Shown here one piece after another: positions 56,967-64,000 of a stretch of 64,000 nt of DNA. Both the position numbers and the translations under genes were made by a program. Source of the DNA: Gammaproteobacteria bacterium. Lineage in GTDB: Bacteria; Pseudomonadota; Gammaproteobacteria; Enterobacterales; Alteromonadaceae. The notes beneath the pieces are model-generated. The model was not told where the DNA came from. It was given only the letters and a program-made list of their open reading frames with translations, and did no database searches. The stretch is from the NCBI GenBank assembly GCA_018825965.1, contig JAHKAA010000026.1, positions 186,001 to 250,000 on the forward strand. Reading direction: 5' to 3'. Numbering within the stretch: the stretch's first letter is position 1; every line of letters starts with the position of its first letter.

Positions 56967-57167
56967 ACTTTTCTCCGGTTTACAGGTTCAGGGCTACAAT
57001 TTAGTTTAAACAGCATAGGCAATTACGGACCGGCTAGCCTAAGCAGATCAGTCTGTTAAGCCCATCGGATTAATCTGATTTTGCTCTCCCGCTATAGCAG
57101 CCCAATCGACGACTTCACGTACCAGTGCTACACTGCCCGTTCTTTTTACTCCGGCATTTATGGACTC

Positions 57168-58610
57168 ATGGTTTTGAACCAAACAGCTACATTCTATTTT
57201 TATGACTTTGAGACCTGGGGGGCTGATCCAAAAAAAGACCGCCCGGCCCAGTTTGGTGGTATTCGCACCGACTTAGATTTAAACCCTATTGGCGAACCCG
57301 ATATGTGGTATTGCCAGTTGGCGAACGATTATTTGCCTCATCCGGTGGCGGCTTTAATCACTGGCCTGACGCCACAGCTCTGTAATCAAAAAGGTTTGCC
57401 TGAAACCGAATTTTGTCGTCGTATTCTGGAAAAATTCAGCCAGCCCAATACTTGTGTCTTGGGTTACAACAGCTTAAGGTTTGATGACGAGGTCACGCGT
57501 TACAGCTTATACCGTAACTTCTATGAGCCTTATGGCCGCGAATGGCAACATGGCAACAGCAGATGGGATTTAATCGATATAGTGCGCGCCTGTTATGCGC
57601 TGCGCCCTGAAGGTATTGTCTGGCCAGAAAAAGCCGATGGCAGCCCCAGCTTTAAATTAGAAGAGTTAACCAAAGCCAATGGCTTGTCGCATCAACGTGC
57701 ACACGATGCTTTGTCTGATGTGTACGCCACTATCGCCATTGCCAAACTGGTGAAAGAAAAACAACCTAAGCTGTTTCAGTACCTGCTGGATTTACGCAAA
57801 AAAACTGAAGTCAGCAAACTGTTTGATTTAGTCAATTTAACGCCGCTGGTGCATGTGTCGGGCCGCTTCCCTGCTATTCAGGGTTGTGTGAGCTGGATAG
57901 TGCCTTTAGCGCCACATCCAACCAATAAAAACGCCGTGATTTGCTACAACCTGCAAGCCGATCCAACACCCTTGCTGGAGCTGGATTTAGCTTGCTTACA
58001 GCAACTTTTATATACCAAAACCGTGGATTTAGATGAAGACCAGCAGCGGCTTGGTTTAAAGCTTATTCATATTAATAAATGCCCTGTGTTGTCTCCGGCT
58101 AAGACCTTGTCGGAGCAACGGGCAGCCGATTTGGGCATAGACAGAGCCGCTTGCCTGAAGCATCTGGACTGGCTGCGGCAAAACCGCTCTGCTATTCAGC
58201 CTAAGGTGATGGAGCTGTATCAGCTGCCGACAGAGTACAGTGTAGAAACCAATCCGGATTATCAGTTGTACAACGGCTTTGTCTCGAATGAAGATAAACA
58301 ACGCATGGAACAGCTGCATTTGATGAGTGCCGATCAACTGGCCTCCACCCCTGTGCTTTTTAGTGAAGACAGATTAAATCAGCTGCTGTTTTTATACCGT
58401 GCCCGCAACTACCCACAAAGCTTAACCGATCAGGAACAACAACGCTGGCAACGCTATCGCAGCGACAAACTAACGCATGGCCTGGATAGACCTAATCTCA
58501 CCTTTGAAGAATTTGGTTTAGCGCTGGAAAATCTGGCACATGAAGCCGGTGATGATGTGAAAAAAATGAATATCCTCAAGGCGTTATTTCAGTACGCTCA
58601 GAGTTTATAA
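57168..58610 (+). CDS. sbcB: Exodeoxyribonuclease I
   Basis: A 480-residue 3'-5' single-strand DNA exonuclease. I use the ATG at 57168, because homologues start just before FYFYDFETWG. The frame upstream to 57081 does not resemble the family. DEDD residues are present: Asp13 and Glu15 in YDFETWG, NSLRFDDEVTR near 111-121, and RAHDALSDVYAT near 179-190. The C-terminal helical and SH3-like parts are present. It marks the left end of the cassette-like region. Confidence 0.95.
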   Translation: MVLNQTATFYFYDFETWGADPKKDRPAQFGGIRTDLDLNPIGEPDMWYCQLANDYLPHPVAALITGLTPQLCNQKGLPETEFCRRILEKFSQPNTCVLGYNSLRFDDEVTRYSLYRNFYEPYGREWQHGNSRWDLIDIVRACYALRPEGIVWPEKADGSPSFKLEELTKANGLSHQRAHDALSDVYATIAIAKLVKEKQPKLFQYLLDLRKKTEVSKLFDLVNLTPLVHVSGRFPAIQGCVSWIVPLAPHPTNKNAVICYNLQADPTPLLELDLACLQQLLYTKTVDLDEDQQRLGLKLIHINKCPVLSPAKTLSEQRAADLGIDRAACLKHLDWLRQNRSAIQPKVMELYQLPTEYSVETNPDYQLYNGFVSNEDKQRMEQLHLMSADQLASTPVLFSEDRLNQLLFLYRARNYPQSLTDQEQQRWQRYRSDKLTHGLDRPNLTFEEFGLALENLAHEAGDDVKKMNILKALFQYAQSL

Positions 58611-58725
58611 AACCAGGCTAGTTGATAAAAGAATGGTAGGGTAATGCTCCTATTTTAAACCACTGTTAAAAGTGGGAGCATTACCCGCGAAACACCGGAA
58701 CTGTGTTGGAACAACTTTGTTATAA
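58611..58725. repeat. Inverted-repeat boundary between sbcB and the cassette array
   Basis: A 12-bp inverted repeat, GGGTAATGCTCC at 58639-58650 with its complement at 58675-58686, encloses a smaller CCACT/AGTGG stem. Next to it AACAC and GTGTT form another small stem near 58690-58708. A TTATAAC core-like sequence on the minus strand (about 58719-58725) abuts the stop of the next gene. It could be the sbcB terminator, the last attC remnant or both. Confidence 0.55.
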
Positions 58726-59304
58726 TTATTTGCAGTAATTGTGTTCCACTTTGTAGTTTTTCAGCTCCACTTTAGAATAACCACCATCAGAACTCTTTAC
58801 TATTTCAAAAAGTTTTACACCACATGTTTTATTTCCATTTGGCGCGTCTACATAATCATAAAGAGCCTCATAGTTAGCATTTTTTTCAGGTGTGAAAGAG
58901 ACCACTTTTCTACACCATGAATATATAAGACCTTGATCTTCCTCTACTGTGCCAGGAGTAAAGCCAACAATTCCAACACCGTTAAATTGAAACGAAAACT
59001 CTGAACCAGCGGGAACATAAACTTCATTTTGGTGAGAATCCGGAATTTCTTTATTGTATAGAGGCATATCTATTCGGCTAAGGCTACGAACCAGATTTGC
59101 TTTAGCGCCCAAGGTTGCAATAGGGAGCAAAGATTTGTCAGAAATACAACCTGTAGGGTCGGCAGTGCTTACGAAGTTATTGTTGCTTGGTACTGAAGTA
59201 AGTCTGAGTTTCGCACTTTCCTTTCCTTCAATGGGCGCCAAGTAAGGATTTGAGGCGCAGCCCACCATAAGGAGAGCGGATACTAAAGCAATTGCTTTTT
59301 TCAT
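58726..59304 (-). CDS. Lipoprotein, unknown (cassette gene)
   Basis: A 192-residue lipoprotein from the ATG at 59304 (AGAGGAAATAAA upstream), with lipobox LMVGC near residues 12-16. Four further Cys (CISD, WCR, TCG, YCK) may form two disulfides. The protein is beta-rich with no known motif. The frame stays open to 59436, but the added 44 residues are a read-through of the attC-like site. It is the last gene of the cassette run. The family is not recognised. Confidence 0.7.
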   Translation of the reverse strand: MKKAIALVSALLMVGCASNPYLAPIEGKESAKLRLTSVPSNNNFVSTADPTGCISDKSLLPIATLGAKANLVRSLSRIDMPLYNKEIPDSHQNEVYVPAGSEFSFQFNGVGIVGFTPGTVEEDQGLIYSWCRKVVSFTPEKNANYEALYDYVDAPNGNKTCGVKLFEIVKSSDGGYSKVELKNYKVEHNYCK

Positions 59305-59323
59305 TTTATTTCCTCTGATTATG

Positions 59324-59431
59324 TATAACACCGCCAACACCAGACGATCGGTAGCGAGGTCCAGCCCAATGCGGCTTTTTTGTATTGCGCTATTGTACTT
59401 AGCCTTTTCAGGTGCAATACCCAAGTTATCG
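59324..59431 (-). repeat. attC-like site (degenerate)
   Basis: On the minus strand a GATAAC core at the stop of the upstream gene pairs in position with a GGTGTTATAC core before the next gene. The inner part, GGGCTGGACCTCGCTACCG, closely resembles the centre of the site at 62504-62574. Pairing is imperfect. Confidence 0.5.
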
Positions 59432-59704
59432 TCCAATCTGCTGATTATATTTTTCCAATATCATTTCAAGCAGCCACGAGACTAAAACATAGAAAGGTAT
59501 ATATAATAACCCGCCAAAAGCTAAACCTTGCATAAATTTCTGATAACTTTCATATGGCAAACACAAACAACCTATGAATACCAACCCAAAAAACAAGTTG
59601 AACGCAGCCTTAGTTCTCGTCTGAATTTTAGTTAACTGCCATAGGTTGCGAAGCAAAAATAGAAAAGGGATTGGTATTAAAAATATAAGCATTTCAGTAC
59701 CCAT
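59426..59704 (-). CDS. Small membrane protein (cassette gene)
   Basis: A 92-residue protein from the ATG at 59704, or a GTG two codons upstream. Three hydrophobic helices occupy most of its length and the tail is charged. The family is not recognised. Its start lies 8-10 bases after a core-like TTAGGTG, whose AGGTG can serve as ribosome site, typical of integron cassettes. Confidence 0.6.
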   Translation of the reverse strand: MGTEMLIFLIPIPFLFLLRNLWQLTKIQTRTKAAFNLFFGLVFIGCLCLPYESYQKFMQGLAFGGLLYIPFYVLVSWLLEMILEKYNQQIGR

Positions 59705-59710
59705 AAACAC

Positions 59711-59800
59711 CTAATGCAAGGCTTTGAAGCGGCTGGAGCGCAGCGTAAGCCGTCCCAGCGACGATAGCGACGAAAACAGTTTCTTGTGATGTGGCTTACC
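59711..59800 (-). repeat. attC-like site (degenerate)
   Basis: On the minus strand GGTAAGCCACATCACAAGAAACT opens the site and GCATTAGGTG closes it. The middle is TCGTCGCTATCGTCGCTGGG. The order and several blocks match the site at 61843-61915, showing a repeat family with the same strand orientation. Confidence 0.6.
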
Positions 59801-60140
59801 TTGTAACCATATAAGTTTCGACAGACAGCAACCAGCCCTTTTTAGACATACATTCCACAATGAATGCAAATTGGACTTCACGACTTGGCATTTTGTGATC
59901 AATGAAGCGTCCCTTCGTATCATTTTTACAGAGTACAAAATCTTTCTCTGCCCCGTCTATATTTTCGAGCGTGGGCGGTATATCCAGGTTTTTAACCCAA
60001 CTTGTAACGTATCCAAAATAATCGAAGTCATCATGATACGAGAAGTTTAATTCAAGTTCTGTTGATTTAGTAGATGTGCAACCACACATTAAAGCTACTA
60101 ATACAACGCTGATAATTCTAGCCATTTTTGAATACCACAT
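59796..60140 (-). CDS. Lipoprotein, unknown (cassette gene)
   Basis: A 114-residue lipoprotein from the ATG at 60140; another ATG at 60125 gives MARIISVVLVALMCGC, with the lipobox directly visible. The mature part contains three Cys and several aromatic residues. The family is not recognised. Its stop sits at the edge of the following attC-like repeat. Confidence 0.6.
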   Translation of the reverse strand: MWYSKMARIISVVLVALMCGCTSTKSTELELNFSYHDDFDYFGYVTSWVKNLDIPPTLENIDGAEKDFVLCKNDTKGRFIDHKMPSREVQFAFIVECMSKKGWLLSVETYMVTR

Positions 60141-60149
60141 ACCCCCCTC

Positions 60150-60301
60150 AGGGACAGGTCCCGCTCTGGCATCGTGCCCCATTCGATGAAGGCAGAATCC
60201 AAAGTTGCTTGCTAAGCGACACAGCCACGGGCCTTGCCCGGCGAAGCCGTCCCCCTATTGGCATCAGGCAGATTGAACTCAATAGAGGGATCTCAACACA
60301 G
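60150..60301 (-). repeat. Intercassette region with strong hairpin
   Basis: Holds ACGGGCCTTGCCCGGCG near 60217-60233, a stable stem, and GCTTAGC as a possible core on the minus strand. Clear matching outer cores were not found, so attC identity is weak. Confidence 0.35.
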
Positions 60302-61381
60302 CTATTCCGGCACTATCAGCCTCTGGACTGAATCGACAAGCGTGCTCGACCAGACACCATCTTTATTGCCGTTTGTCAGATAGATAACGATGTAATGATC
60401 ATCAGGATTTTTATCAAACAGGATACGCACCCGCACTTTGGTGCCTCCGTCGTGGCCAACCTGGTGCCAGCGACCTGACTTACCATAATCCCAACCTGCT
60501 GCAAAAAAGCCAAGATCGCCGTTAGCGAATTGATAGGGCTGCCAAAGACGCTTTAGCTCCGCCTTTGAAACAAGACGTCCTTGCGCTACGGCGGACATAA
60601 ATTTGCCTGCATCGTCCAGTGTCATGTAAGCACCTCCGTGCGCTATGCTGTAATCCGGCCAGGCAATTGACAGATCAGGCACAATCTTGCCCTCCTTCGC
60701 CCTATAGCTTTTAACAAGGCGAGCCTTGGGAACGTCGGCGAGCTTAAGCCAGGTCTCCTGAAGGTCAAGCTTTTCAATGATCCGCTGGCGCACCAGTGTG
60801 CGGTATGGCGTCCGCGTGACAGATTCCAGGACAGCCGCAATCACAAGGTTGTTGGTATTGGTGTAGCGCGTTCGCTCGCCAGGTGCCGATACAGGCACAT
60901 CTTTTAAGGTCGCAAAAACGGCTGCCAGGCTAGGCGGAAAAGGGCGAGAAAAATCATTACTGTCGAAATATTCAGGCACGCCCGAAACATGGTTTAAAAA
61001 CTGATCGATACGGATAGTGCGCCAGGACTGCGGCAGATCATCAACATAACGGGAGGCAGGAGCAGACATATCCAGCTTTCCTTCCTCTTGTAATTGCATA
61101 ACGAGGGTGATGGCGAAGAGCTTGCTGACTGAATAGACAGGGAAAACAGTCTTCGGCGTGACCGGTGTGCTGTCACCTATTGCAGCAGTGCCTGTGGCGC
61201 TGCGGTACAGAATATCGCTGTTGTGAAGCACAAGCACGGCCTGCCCCGGAATTCCATGTTTTTGTTCATTAGCGCGCAGTTGAGCATCAACAGCGGCTTG
61301 GATATCGACAGCTGAAGTCTGTGCCCGGACGGCACAAACGGAAAATAAGCAGAGCAAGGCAAATACACTAAATTTTGTCAT
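60302..61381 (-). CDS. Serine hydrolase, beta-lactamase class C / esterase-like (cassette gene)
   Basis: A 359-residue exported enzyme. A signal peptide ends near residue 20. Ser-Val-Ser-Lys near residues 84-87 is the nucleophile motif, YTNTNN near 173-178 replaces the YxN loop, and GHDGGTK near 314-320 takes the place of KTG. This set is typical of the PF00144 family (D-aminopeptidases, esterases, penicillin-binding relatives), not of true AmpC. The substrate is unknown. At 1080 bases it is the largest complete gene of the cassette run. Confidence 0.85.
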   Translation of the reverse strand: MTKFSVFALLCLFSVCAVRAQTSAVDIQAAVDAQLRANEQKHGIPGQAVLVLHNSDILYRSATGTAAIGDSTPVTPKTVFPVYSVSKLFAITLVMQLQEEGKLDMSAPASRYVDDLPQSWRTIRIDQFLNHVSGVPEYFDSNDFSRPFPPSLAAVFATLKDVPVSAPGERTRYTNTNNLVIAAVLESVTRTPYRTLVRQRIIEKLDLQETWLKLADVPKARLVKSYRAKEGKIVPDLSIAWPDYSIAHGGAYMTLDDAGKFMSAVAQGRLVSKAELKRLWQPYQFANGDLGFFAAGWDYGKSGRWHQVGHDGGTKVRVRILFDKNPDDHYIVIYLTNGNKDGVWSSTLVDSVQRLIVPE

Positions 61382-61557
61382 TTTATATCCAATTCAAAGG
61401 GGCAACATAAACCGAAATACTCTGCAGGCGCTGATATTCAGCCTTTATCATTATTGATCCCAAAACCATACTCACTTTTAGACTGCTGTCGGCACTCAAG
61501 CGCGAAATTGAACCTCGCCGCAGCCTGGGGCATCGTACGACGCTGTGTTATCAACGT
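61382..61557 (-). repeat. Intercassette region, possible degenerate attC
   Basis: On the minus strand GATAACACAGCGTCG follows the upstream stop like an attC core, and GCTGCGGC gives a small stem. A matching closing core was not found. About 80 bases of 5' leader precede the serine hydrolase start. Confidence 0.35.
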
Positions 61558-61842
61558 TTATTTGTTCCCACCTAAGCTGAAGTGATTAAAATTCGGAACA
61601 ACAACCTGTTCACTCTCAGTGAGCTTTGAACCACAGTAAGGACAAAACGCGATCTCTATCTGCACTGATTCTATTGTCTGCCCCACTGACTCAGGCAGGT
61701 GATCCTTCTCAAGGTCTTCTTCAGTCGCAACCCGGTTCAGATTCAGAAAAACCTTTGAATCATCAGCTTCAAACCAAAGCTCTGCAAGTGAACAAGACCT
61801 GCATTCATGTATCAAGATTGATGACTTCATTAAGCTGAGCAT
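61558..61842 (-). CDS. Small zinc-ribbon protein (cassette gene)
   Basis: A 94-residue protein with two CxxC pairs, ECRSC near residues 13-17 and FCPYCGSK near 67-74, likely to bind one zinc. Between them is an acidic helix. There is no known fold beyond a zinc ribbon. The ATG at 61842 is almost inside the preceding core-like TTTATGA, again as in cassettes. An ATG at 61830 is possible. Confidence 0.65.
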   Translation of the reverse strand: MLSLMKSSILIHECRSCSLAELWFEADDSKVFLNLNRVATEEDLEKDHLPESVGQTIESVQIEIAFCPYCGSKLTESEQVVVPNFNHFSLGGNK

Positions 61843-61915
61843 TCATAAAGCACAGCCGAAACGCAGCGTCAGCCACGACAGTGACGACAACAGCGCATTT
61901 TTATGTGCTTTACCC
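61843..61915 (-). repeat. attC-like site
   Basis: Perfect outer 9-bp inverted repeats, TAAAGCACA at 61846-61854 and TGTGCTTTA at 61904-61912, surround a centre with GCGTCAGCCACGACAGTGACGAC. The core reads AAAG where canonical attC has AACG. Size (about 70 bases) and place fit. Confidence 0.6.
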
Positions 61916-61937
61916 ATTATCATAAGTTAACCCGCTT

Positions 61938-62381
61938 TTATTTGCTGAATTGGCGAAGTTGAATATGGTTTCCATCACGATCTGCGATATTTGAAACTTT
62001 AAAGACAGGATTGCTCCATTCCCCTTCGAATACCTGACCACCTAATTTAATAGCCTTTGCTCTCGACATGGCCATATCATCTACTGTGAGGAAAAGCTTA
62101 ATAGGGCTGAACACTGTCGTTGGCATATCGAAGGGTGGTACATGAATAATTAAGTTGAACCCATTCGTTTCCAGGCTGATAAAATCATTGGTCTTGCGAA
62201 CAACCAGCATCCCGAAAAGTTTTTCATAAAACTCTGATAAGTTGTTCAAATCGCCAGAGTAGATAAGAACGCCGTTTTGCGCTGGCCCTGACATGTGCTT
62301 TTCCTTGCCGTGAACTGTTGATTGAAATAATGCAGATAAAATACAGAATGCAAAAGCAAAATAATTAATTTTGTTCTGCAT
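61938..62381 (-). CDS. Exported glyoxalase/VOC family protein (cassette gene)
   Basis: A 147-residue protein with a signal peptide (YFAFAFCILSALFQSTVHG). The VOC fold follows: NLSEFYEKLFGM near residues 46-57, FISLETNGFNLIIHVPP near 67-83, and DRDGNHIQLRQF near the end, where Glu is replaced by Gln. Most VOC enzymes are cytoplasmic; export is unusual. Function is unknown. Confidence 0.8.
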   Translation of the reverse strand: MQNKINYFAFAFCILSALFQSTVHGKEKHMSGPAQNGVLIYSGDLNNLSEFYEKLFGMLVVRKTNDFISLETNGFNLIIHVPPFDMPTTVFSPIKLFLTVDDMAMSRAKAIKLGGQVFEGEWSNPVFKVSNIADRDGNHIQLRQFSK

Positions 62382-62503
62382 AAATGCTTCCCGGCATCAG
62401 GGAAGATCACAAACGCTTTTTTCAAGCAGTTTTAGCCCTTGCTTTGTGTGTTTTCTGAAAGAAACAAGCAATCTGTACTCATTACATTCCTTTTTAGGCG
62501 ATT

Positions 62504-62574
62504 GCAACGCTTGCAGCAGCGGCCGAGCGTAGCGAGGCCCAGCCCCAAAGGGCGTTGTCGACTGCACTTGTTAC
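62504..62574 (-). repeat. attC site, canonical form
   Basis: On the minus strand it opens GTAACAAGTGCAG and closes CTGCTGCAAGCGTTGC, so TAAC...GTT cores and L-type arms (AAGTGCAG with CTGCAAG) pair imperfectly. The centre is GGGCTGGGCCTCGCTACGC. About 71 bases, directly after the L,D-transpeptidase stop. This is one of the two clearest sites. Confidence 0.75.
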
Positions 62575-62578
62575 ATGC

Positions 62579-63052
62579 CTACCACTCAATTTGAATCTTT
62601 GTACCGACATTTACCAAATCCATAAATTCATCCATTTCGGAGTTTGTAATAGCAATACAGCCGTTTGTCCAATTAAAGCGCTGTGCAATTGGAGCAAACC
62701 AACCTAACCAATTACGCTGGCCATGAACCATAATAAAACCGCCTGGCGAAACGCCATTTTTCTCAGCATTAGCTATATCAACTTCGTTTGGATAGCTAAC
62801 ATGCATGGCTCTGTAGAATGAAGAGTCTTCTTTCTTATAATCAAGCGTGTATTCACCTTCAGGCGTCTTTTCGTCACCCTCTTGTTCTTTATGTCCTTTA
62901 GGATTGGATCCAAGGGCAACGTCATAAACCTTTACTATTTCGCCAACTGACAATAAGTACATTTTCCTTTCGGATTTGTCGACTTTAACCAGATCTACTC
63001 CAGCAAAAGCTGTTTGAGTAGCGAATATCAAAATGAGCAGAATATATTTCAT
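62579..63052 (-). CDS. L,D-transpeptidase-like (YkuD) exported protein (cassette gene)
   Basis: A 157-residue protein from the ATG at 63052 with a signal peptide (YILLILIFATQTAFA). The YkuD domain has VDKSERKMYLL near residues 22-32, MVHGQR near 116 and WTNGCIAITNSEMDEF near 136-151, with catalytic His and Cys. Such proteins crosslink peptidoglycan or attach lipoproteins, or act as hydrolases. The start lies six bases from the R' core of the adjoining attC, leaving no room for an independent leader. Confidence 0.85.
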   Translation of the reverse strand: MKYILLILIFATQTAFAGVDLVKVDKSERKMYLLSVGEIVKVYDVALGSNPKGHKEQEGDEKTPEGEYTLDYKKEDSSFYRAMHVSYPNEVDIANAEKNGVSPGGFIMVHGQRNWLGWFAPIAQRFNWTNGCIAITNSEMDEFMDLVNVGTKIQIEW

Positions 63053-63057
63053 AGCAT

Positions 63058-63136
63058 GTAACGCCCGCCACAAACGCGAGCAACTTGTTGCAAGTCGAGC
63101 GCTCACAGGGCGCGTTTTTGATGGCGATTGTTAGCG
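63058..63136 (-). repeat. attC site, canonical form
   Basis: On the minus strand GCGCTAACAATCGCC opens it and GGCGGGCGTTAC closes it. The outer arms pair as TAAC-NNN-CGCC with GGCG-NNN-GTTA, and inner AACGCG/CGCGTT also pair. About 79 bases between the esterase stop and the transpeptidase start. This is the best evidence for an integron. Confidence 0.8.
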
Positions 63137-63156
63137 CATCTGAACTCGAATACATG

Positions 63157-64000
63157 CTAAGCAAACAAAGCCTCAAACTGTGCTTTTTGTTCAGAGCTAA
63201 GCTCATTTAATGTTTTCAATGCATCTTTAAGTGCGGCTTTGGCATCTTCGGCCATTTTAAAGTGCAGGTATGCCTTGATTAGCGCTGTATGGGCATTCAA
63301 AGATTGAGGATAGTTTGCCCGATTCCACTTCAGTAATGCCAACGCATCATCTTGCCGGTTTAAATATTGTAACCAACCAGCGTAGCCGCTGGCTTTATCT
63401 TGCGGGATCATCAAGTCTGTTTTGAGTAGTTTCGAGCGACTTACAAATTTTGCCTGCAAATCAGCCAGGGTTTTAGGCTCACCCTCTGGAATAGGCCATT
63501 CGGAAAACAAATACTTTAACCCGGCATACTGCCCCTGTAATACGGTCGTATTGTGTGTTTCGTTGCTAAAAGTCTGTGACGCGACAGTAAACTTGTCAGA
63601 TGGATAACGTGCAAACAAATCCACTAACCTTTGATACGGCTCTGTCATTGTCGATTCTTCATTAGCTATCGACACATATAAGCGCCCTCGCAACTGATCG
63701 CTTTTTAAAGCCTGCTCAGCTAATCCAAGCAATTGCTGGTTATTCCAATATAAAGACGGGCTGATGGCGATAACATCATTAAACAAGCCTGGTCGTTTCA
63801 CCAATGCATTGATAGCAAACTGACCACCATGCGAAGTACCCGACAGTACTTTATAGTCCAGAGTACGGTACTGTTGTTTCGCAAAAGGAATCACTTCGTT
63901 CTCAACAAAATCTAAAAATCTGTCTGCATCTTCCAGTTTATCAGGATTTTTCTTCTCTGAAGGGGTTACAGTCAGGTCTCTGGCGCGTGTTTCAGGCGGG
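63157..64000 (-). CDS. Alpha/beta hydrolase, esterase/BesA-like (partial, runs off right edge)
   Basis: An open frame from the right edge, so the N-terminus is missing; 280 residues are visible. RDLTVTPSEK near the visible start and GTSHGGQFAINAL carry the esterase D/BesA pattern with the nucleophile Ser in GTSHGG. IANEES and a later His in ETHNT would complete the triad. The last 80 residues contain TPR-like helices. Likely an exported or cytoplasmic carboxylesterase; the substrate is unknown. Its stop is followed by a canonical attC. Confidence 0.82.
   Translation of the reverse strand, partial: PPETRARDLTVTPSEKKNPDKLEDADRFLDFVENEVIPFAKQQYRTLDYKVLSGTSHGGQFAINALVKRPGLFNDVIAISPSLYWNNQQLLGLAEQALKSDQLRGRLYVSIANEESTMTEPYQRLVDLFARYPSDKFTVASQTFSNETHNTTVLQGQYAGLKYLFSEWPIPEGEPKTLADLQAKFVSRSKLLKTDLMIPQDKASGYAGWLQYLNRQDDALALLKWNRANYPQSLNAHTALIKAYLHFKMAEDAKAALKDALKTLNELSSEQKAQFEALFA

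Noticed and set aside
57081..57167. Longer sbcB start
   Set aside because: The additional residues are absent from the family and the sequence has no ribosome site.
59305..59436. N-terminal extension of the lipoprotein gene
   Set aside because: It is read-through of the attC-like repeat; the lipobox and ribosome site support the ATG at 59304.
21912..60274. A 13-base exact match (CATCAGGCAGATT) at 21912 and 60262
   Set aside because: Matches of this length are expected by chance several times in 64 kb, and the flanks differ.
60302..61381. True class C beta-lactamase (AmpC)
   Set aside because: SxxK is present, but the YxN and KTG motifs are changed to the esterase/aminopeptidase type, so resistance is not claimed.

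Overview
The window looks like a chromosomal segment of a marine or freshwater gammaproteobacterium, most likely Rheinheimera/Pararheinheimera. Three things point there. Housekeeping genes (metG, mrp/apbC-dcd, hrpA, rlmI, sbcB) are of gammaproteobacterial type. The class A beta-lactamase is very close to the PER family, whose proposed source is Pararheinheimera. Small exported proteins are of kinds common in Alteromonadales/Chromatiales. This assignment is inferred from recalled protein families; no search was run.

Layout. (1) 1-19482, all on the minus strand: a compact, tightly coupled operon for an extracellular contractile injection system (eCIS, Afp/PVC/MAC-like). In transcription order it encodes a DUF4255 terminator-type protein, an unknown 277-aa protein, one sheath, two tubes, a 55-aa DUF5908 protein, a LysM protein, a VgrG-like spike, PAAR, gp25, two large baseplate proteins (Afp11 and Afp12 types), a 1355-aa CIS tape-measure protein, and an Ala-rich protein cut by the left edge. 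The AAA+ ATPase, tail fibre and cargo genes are not in view. (2) 20352-23820: a DUF4350-like exported protein, a cytochrome b561, and a three-gene cluster (repeat peptide plus two membrane proteins), all of uncertain role, then an unrelated unknown gene on the opposite strand. (3) 24191-27643: ABC transporter, glutathione S-transferase and PER-like beta-lactamase, the same gene set recalled from mobile PER modules, here in a chromosomal setting without insertion sequences. (4) 27721-52845: ordinary chromosome, with a DUF3300 protein, EamA exporter, dcd, apbC, metG, an MFS transporter, quinone oxidoreductase, rlmI, YceI, an S41-like protein, a lysozyme inhibitor, PilZ, response regulators, hrpA, CBS, isoaspartyl peptidase, endonuclease I, a deaminase, DUF1543 and DUF2145. 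(5) 53056-56966: a remnant alpha-type (CS1-like) fimbrial locus with chaperone, pilin and a shortened usher but no adhesin, ending against a LuxR-type response regulator. (6) 57168-58610: sbcB. (7) about 58620-64000: a run of small, same-strand, functionally unrelated genes separated by attC-like imperfect inverted repeats. This is best read as the distal end of a chromosomal integron cassette array whose integrase would lie beyond the right edge.

The most interesting regions are the eCIS operon, with an Ala-rich insertion inside a baseplate protein; the apparent native PER locus; and the cassette array next to sbcB. No rRNA, tRNA, CRISPR or insertion sequence was recognised.
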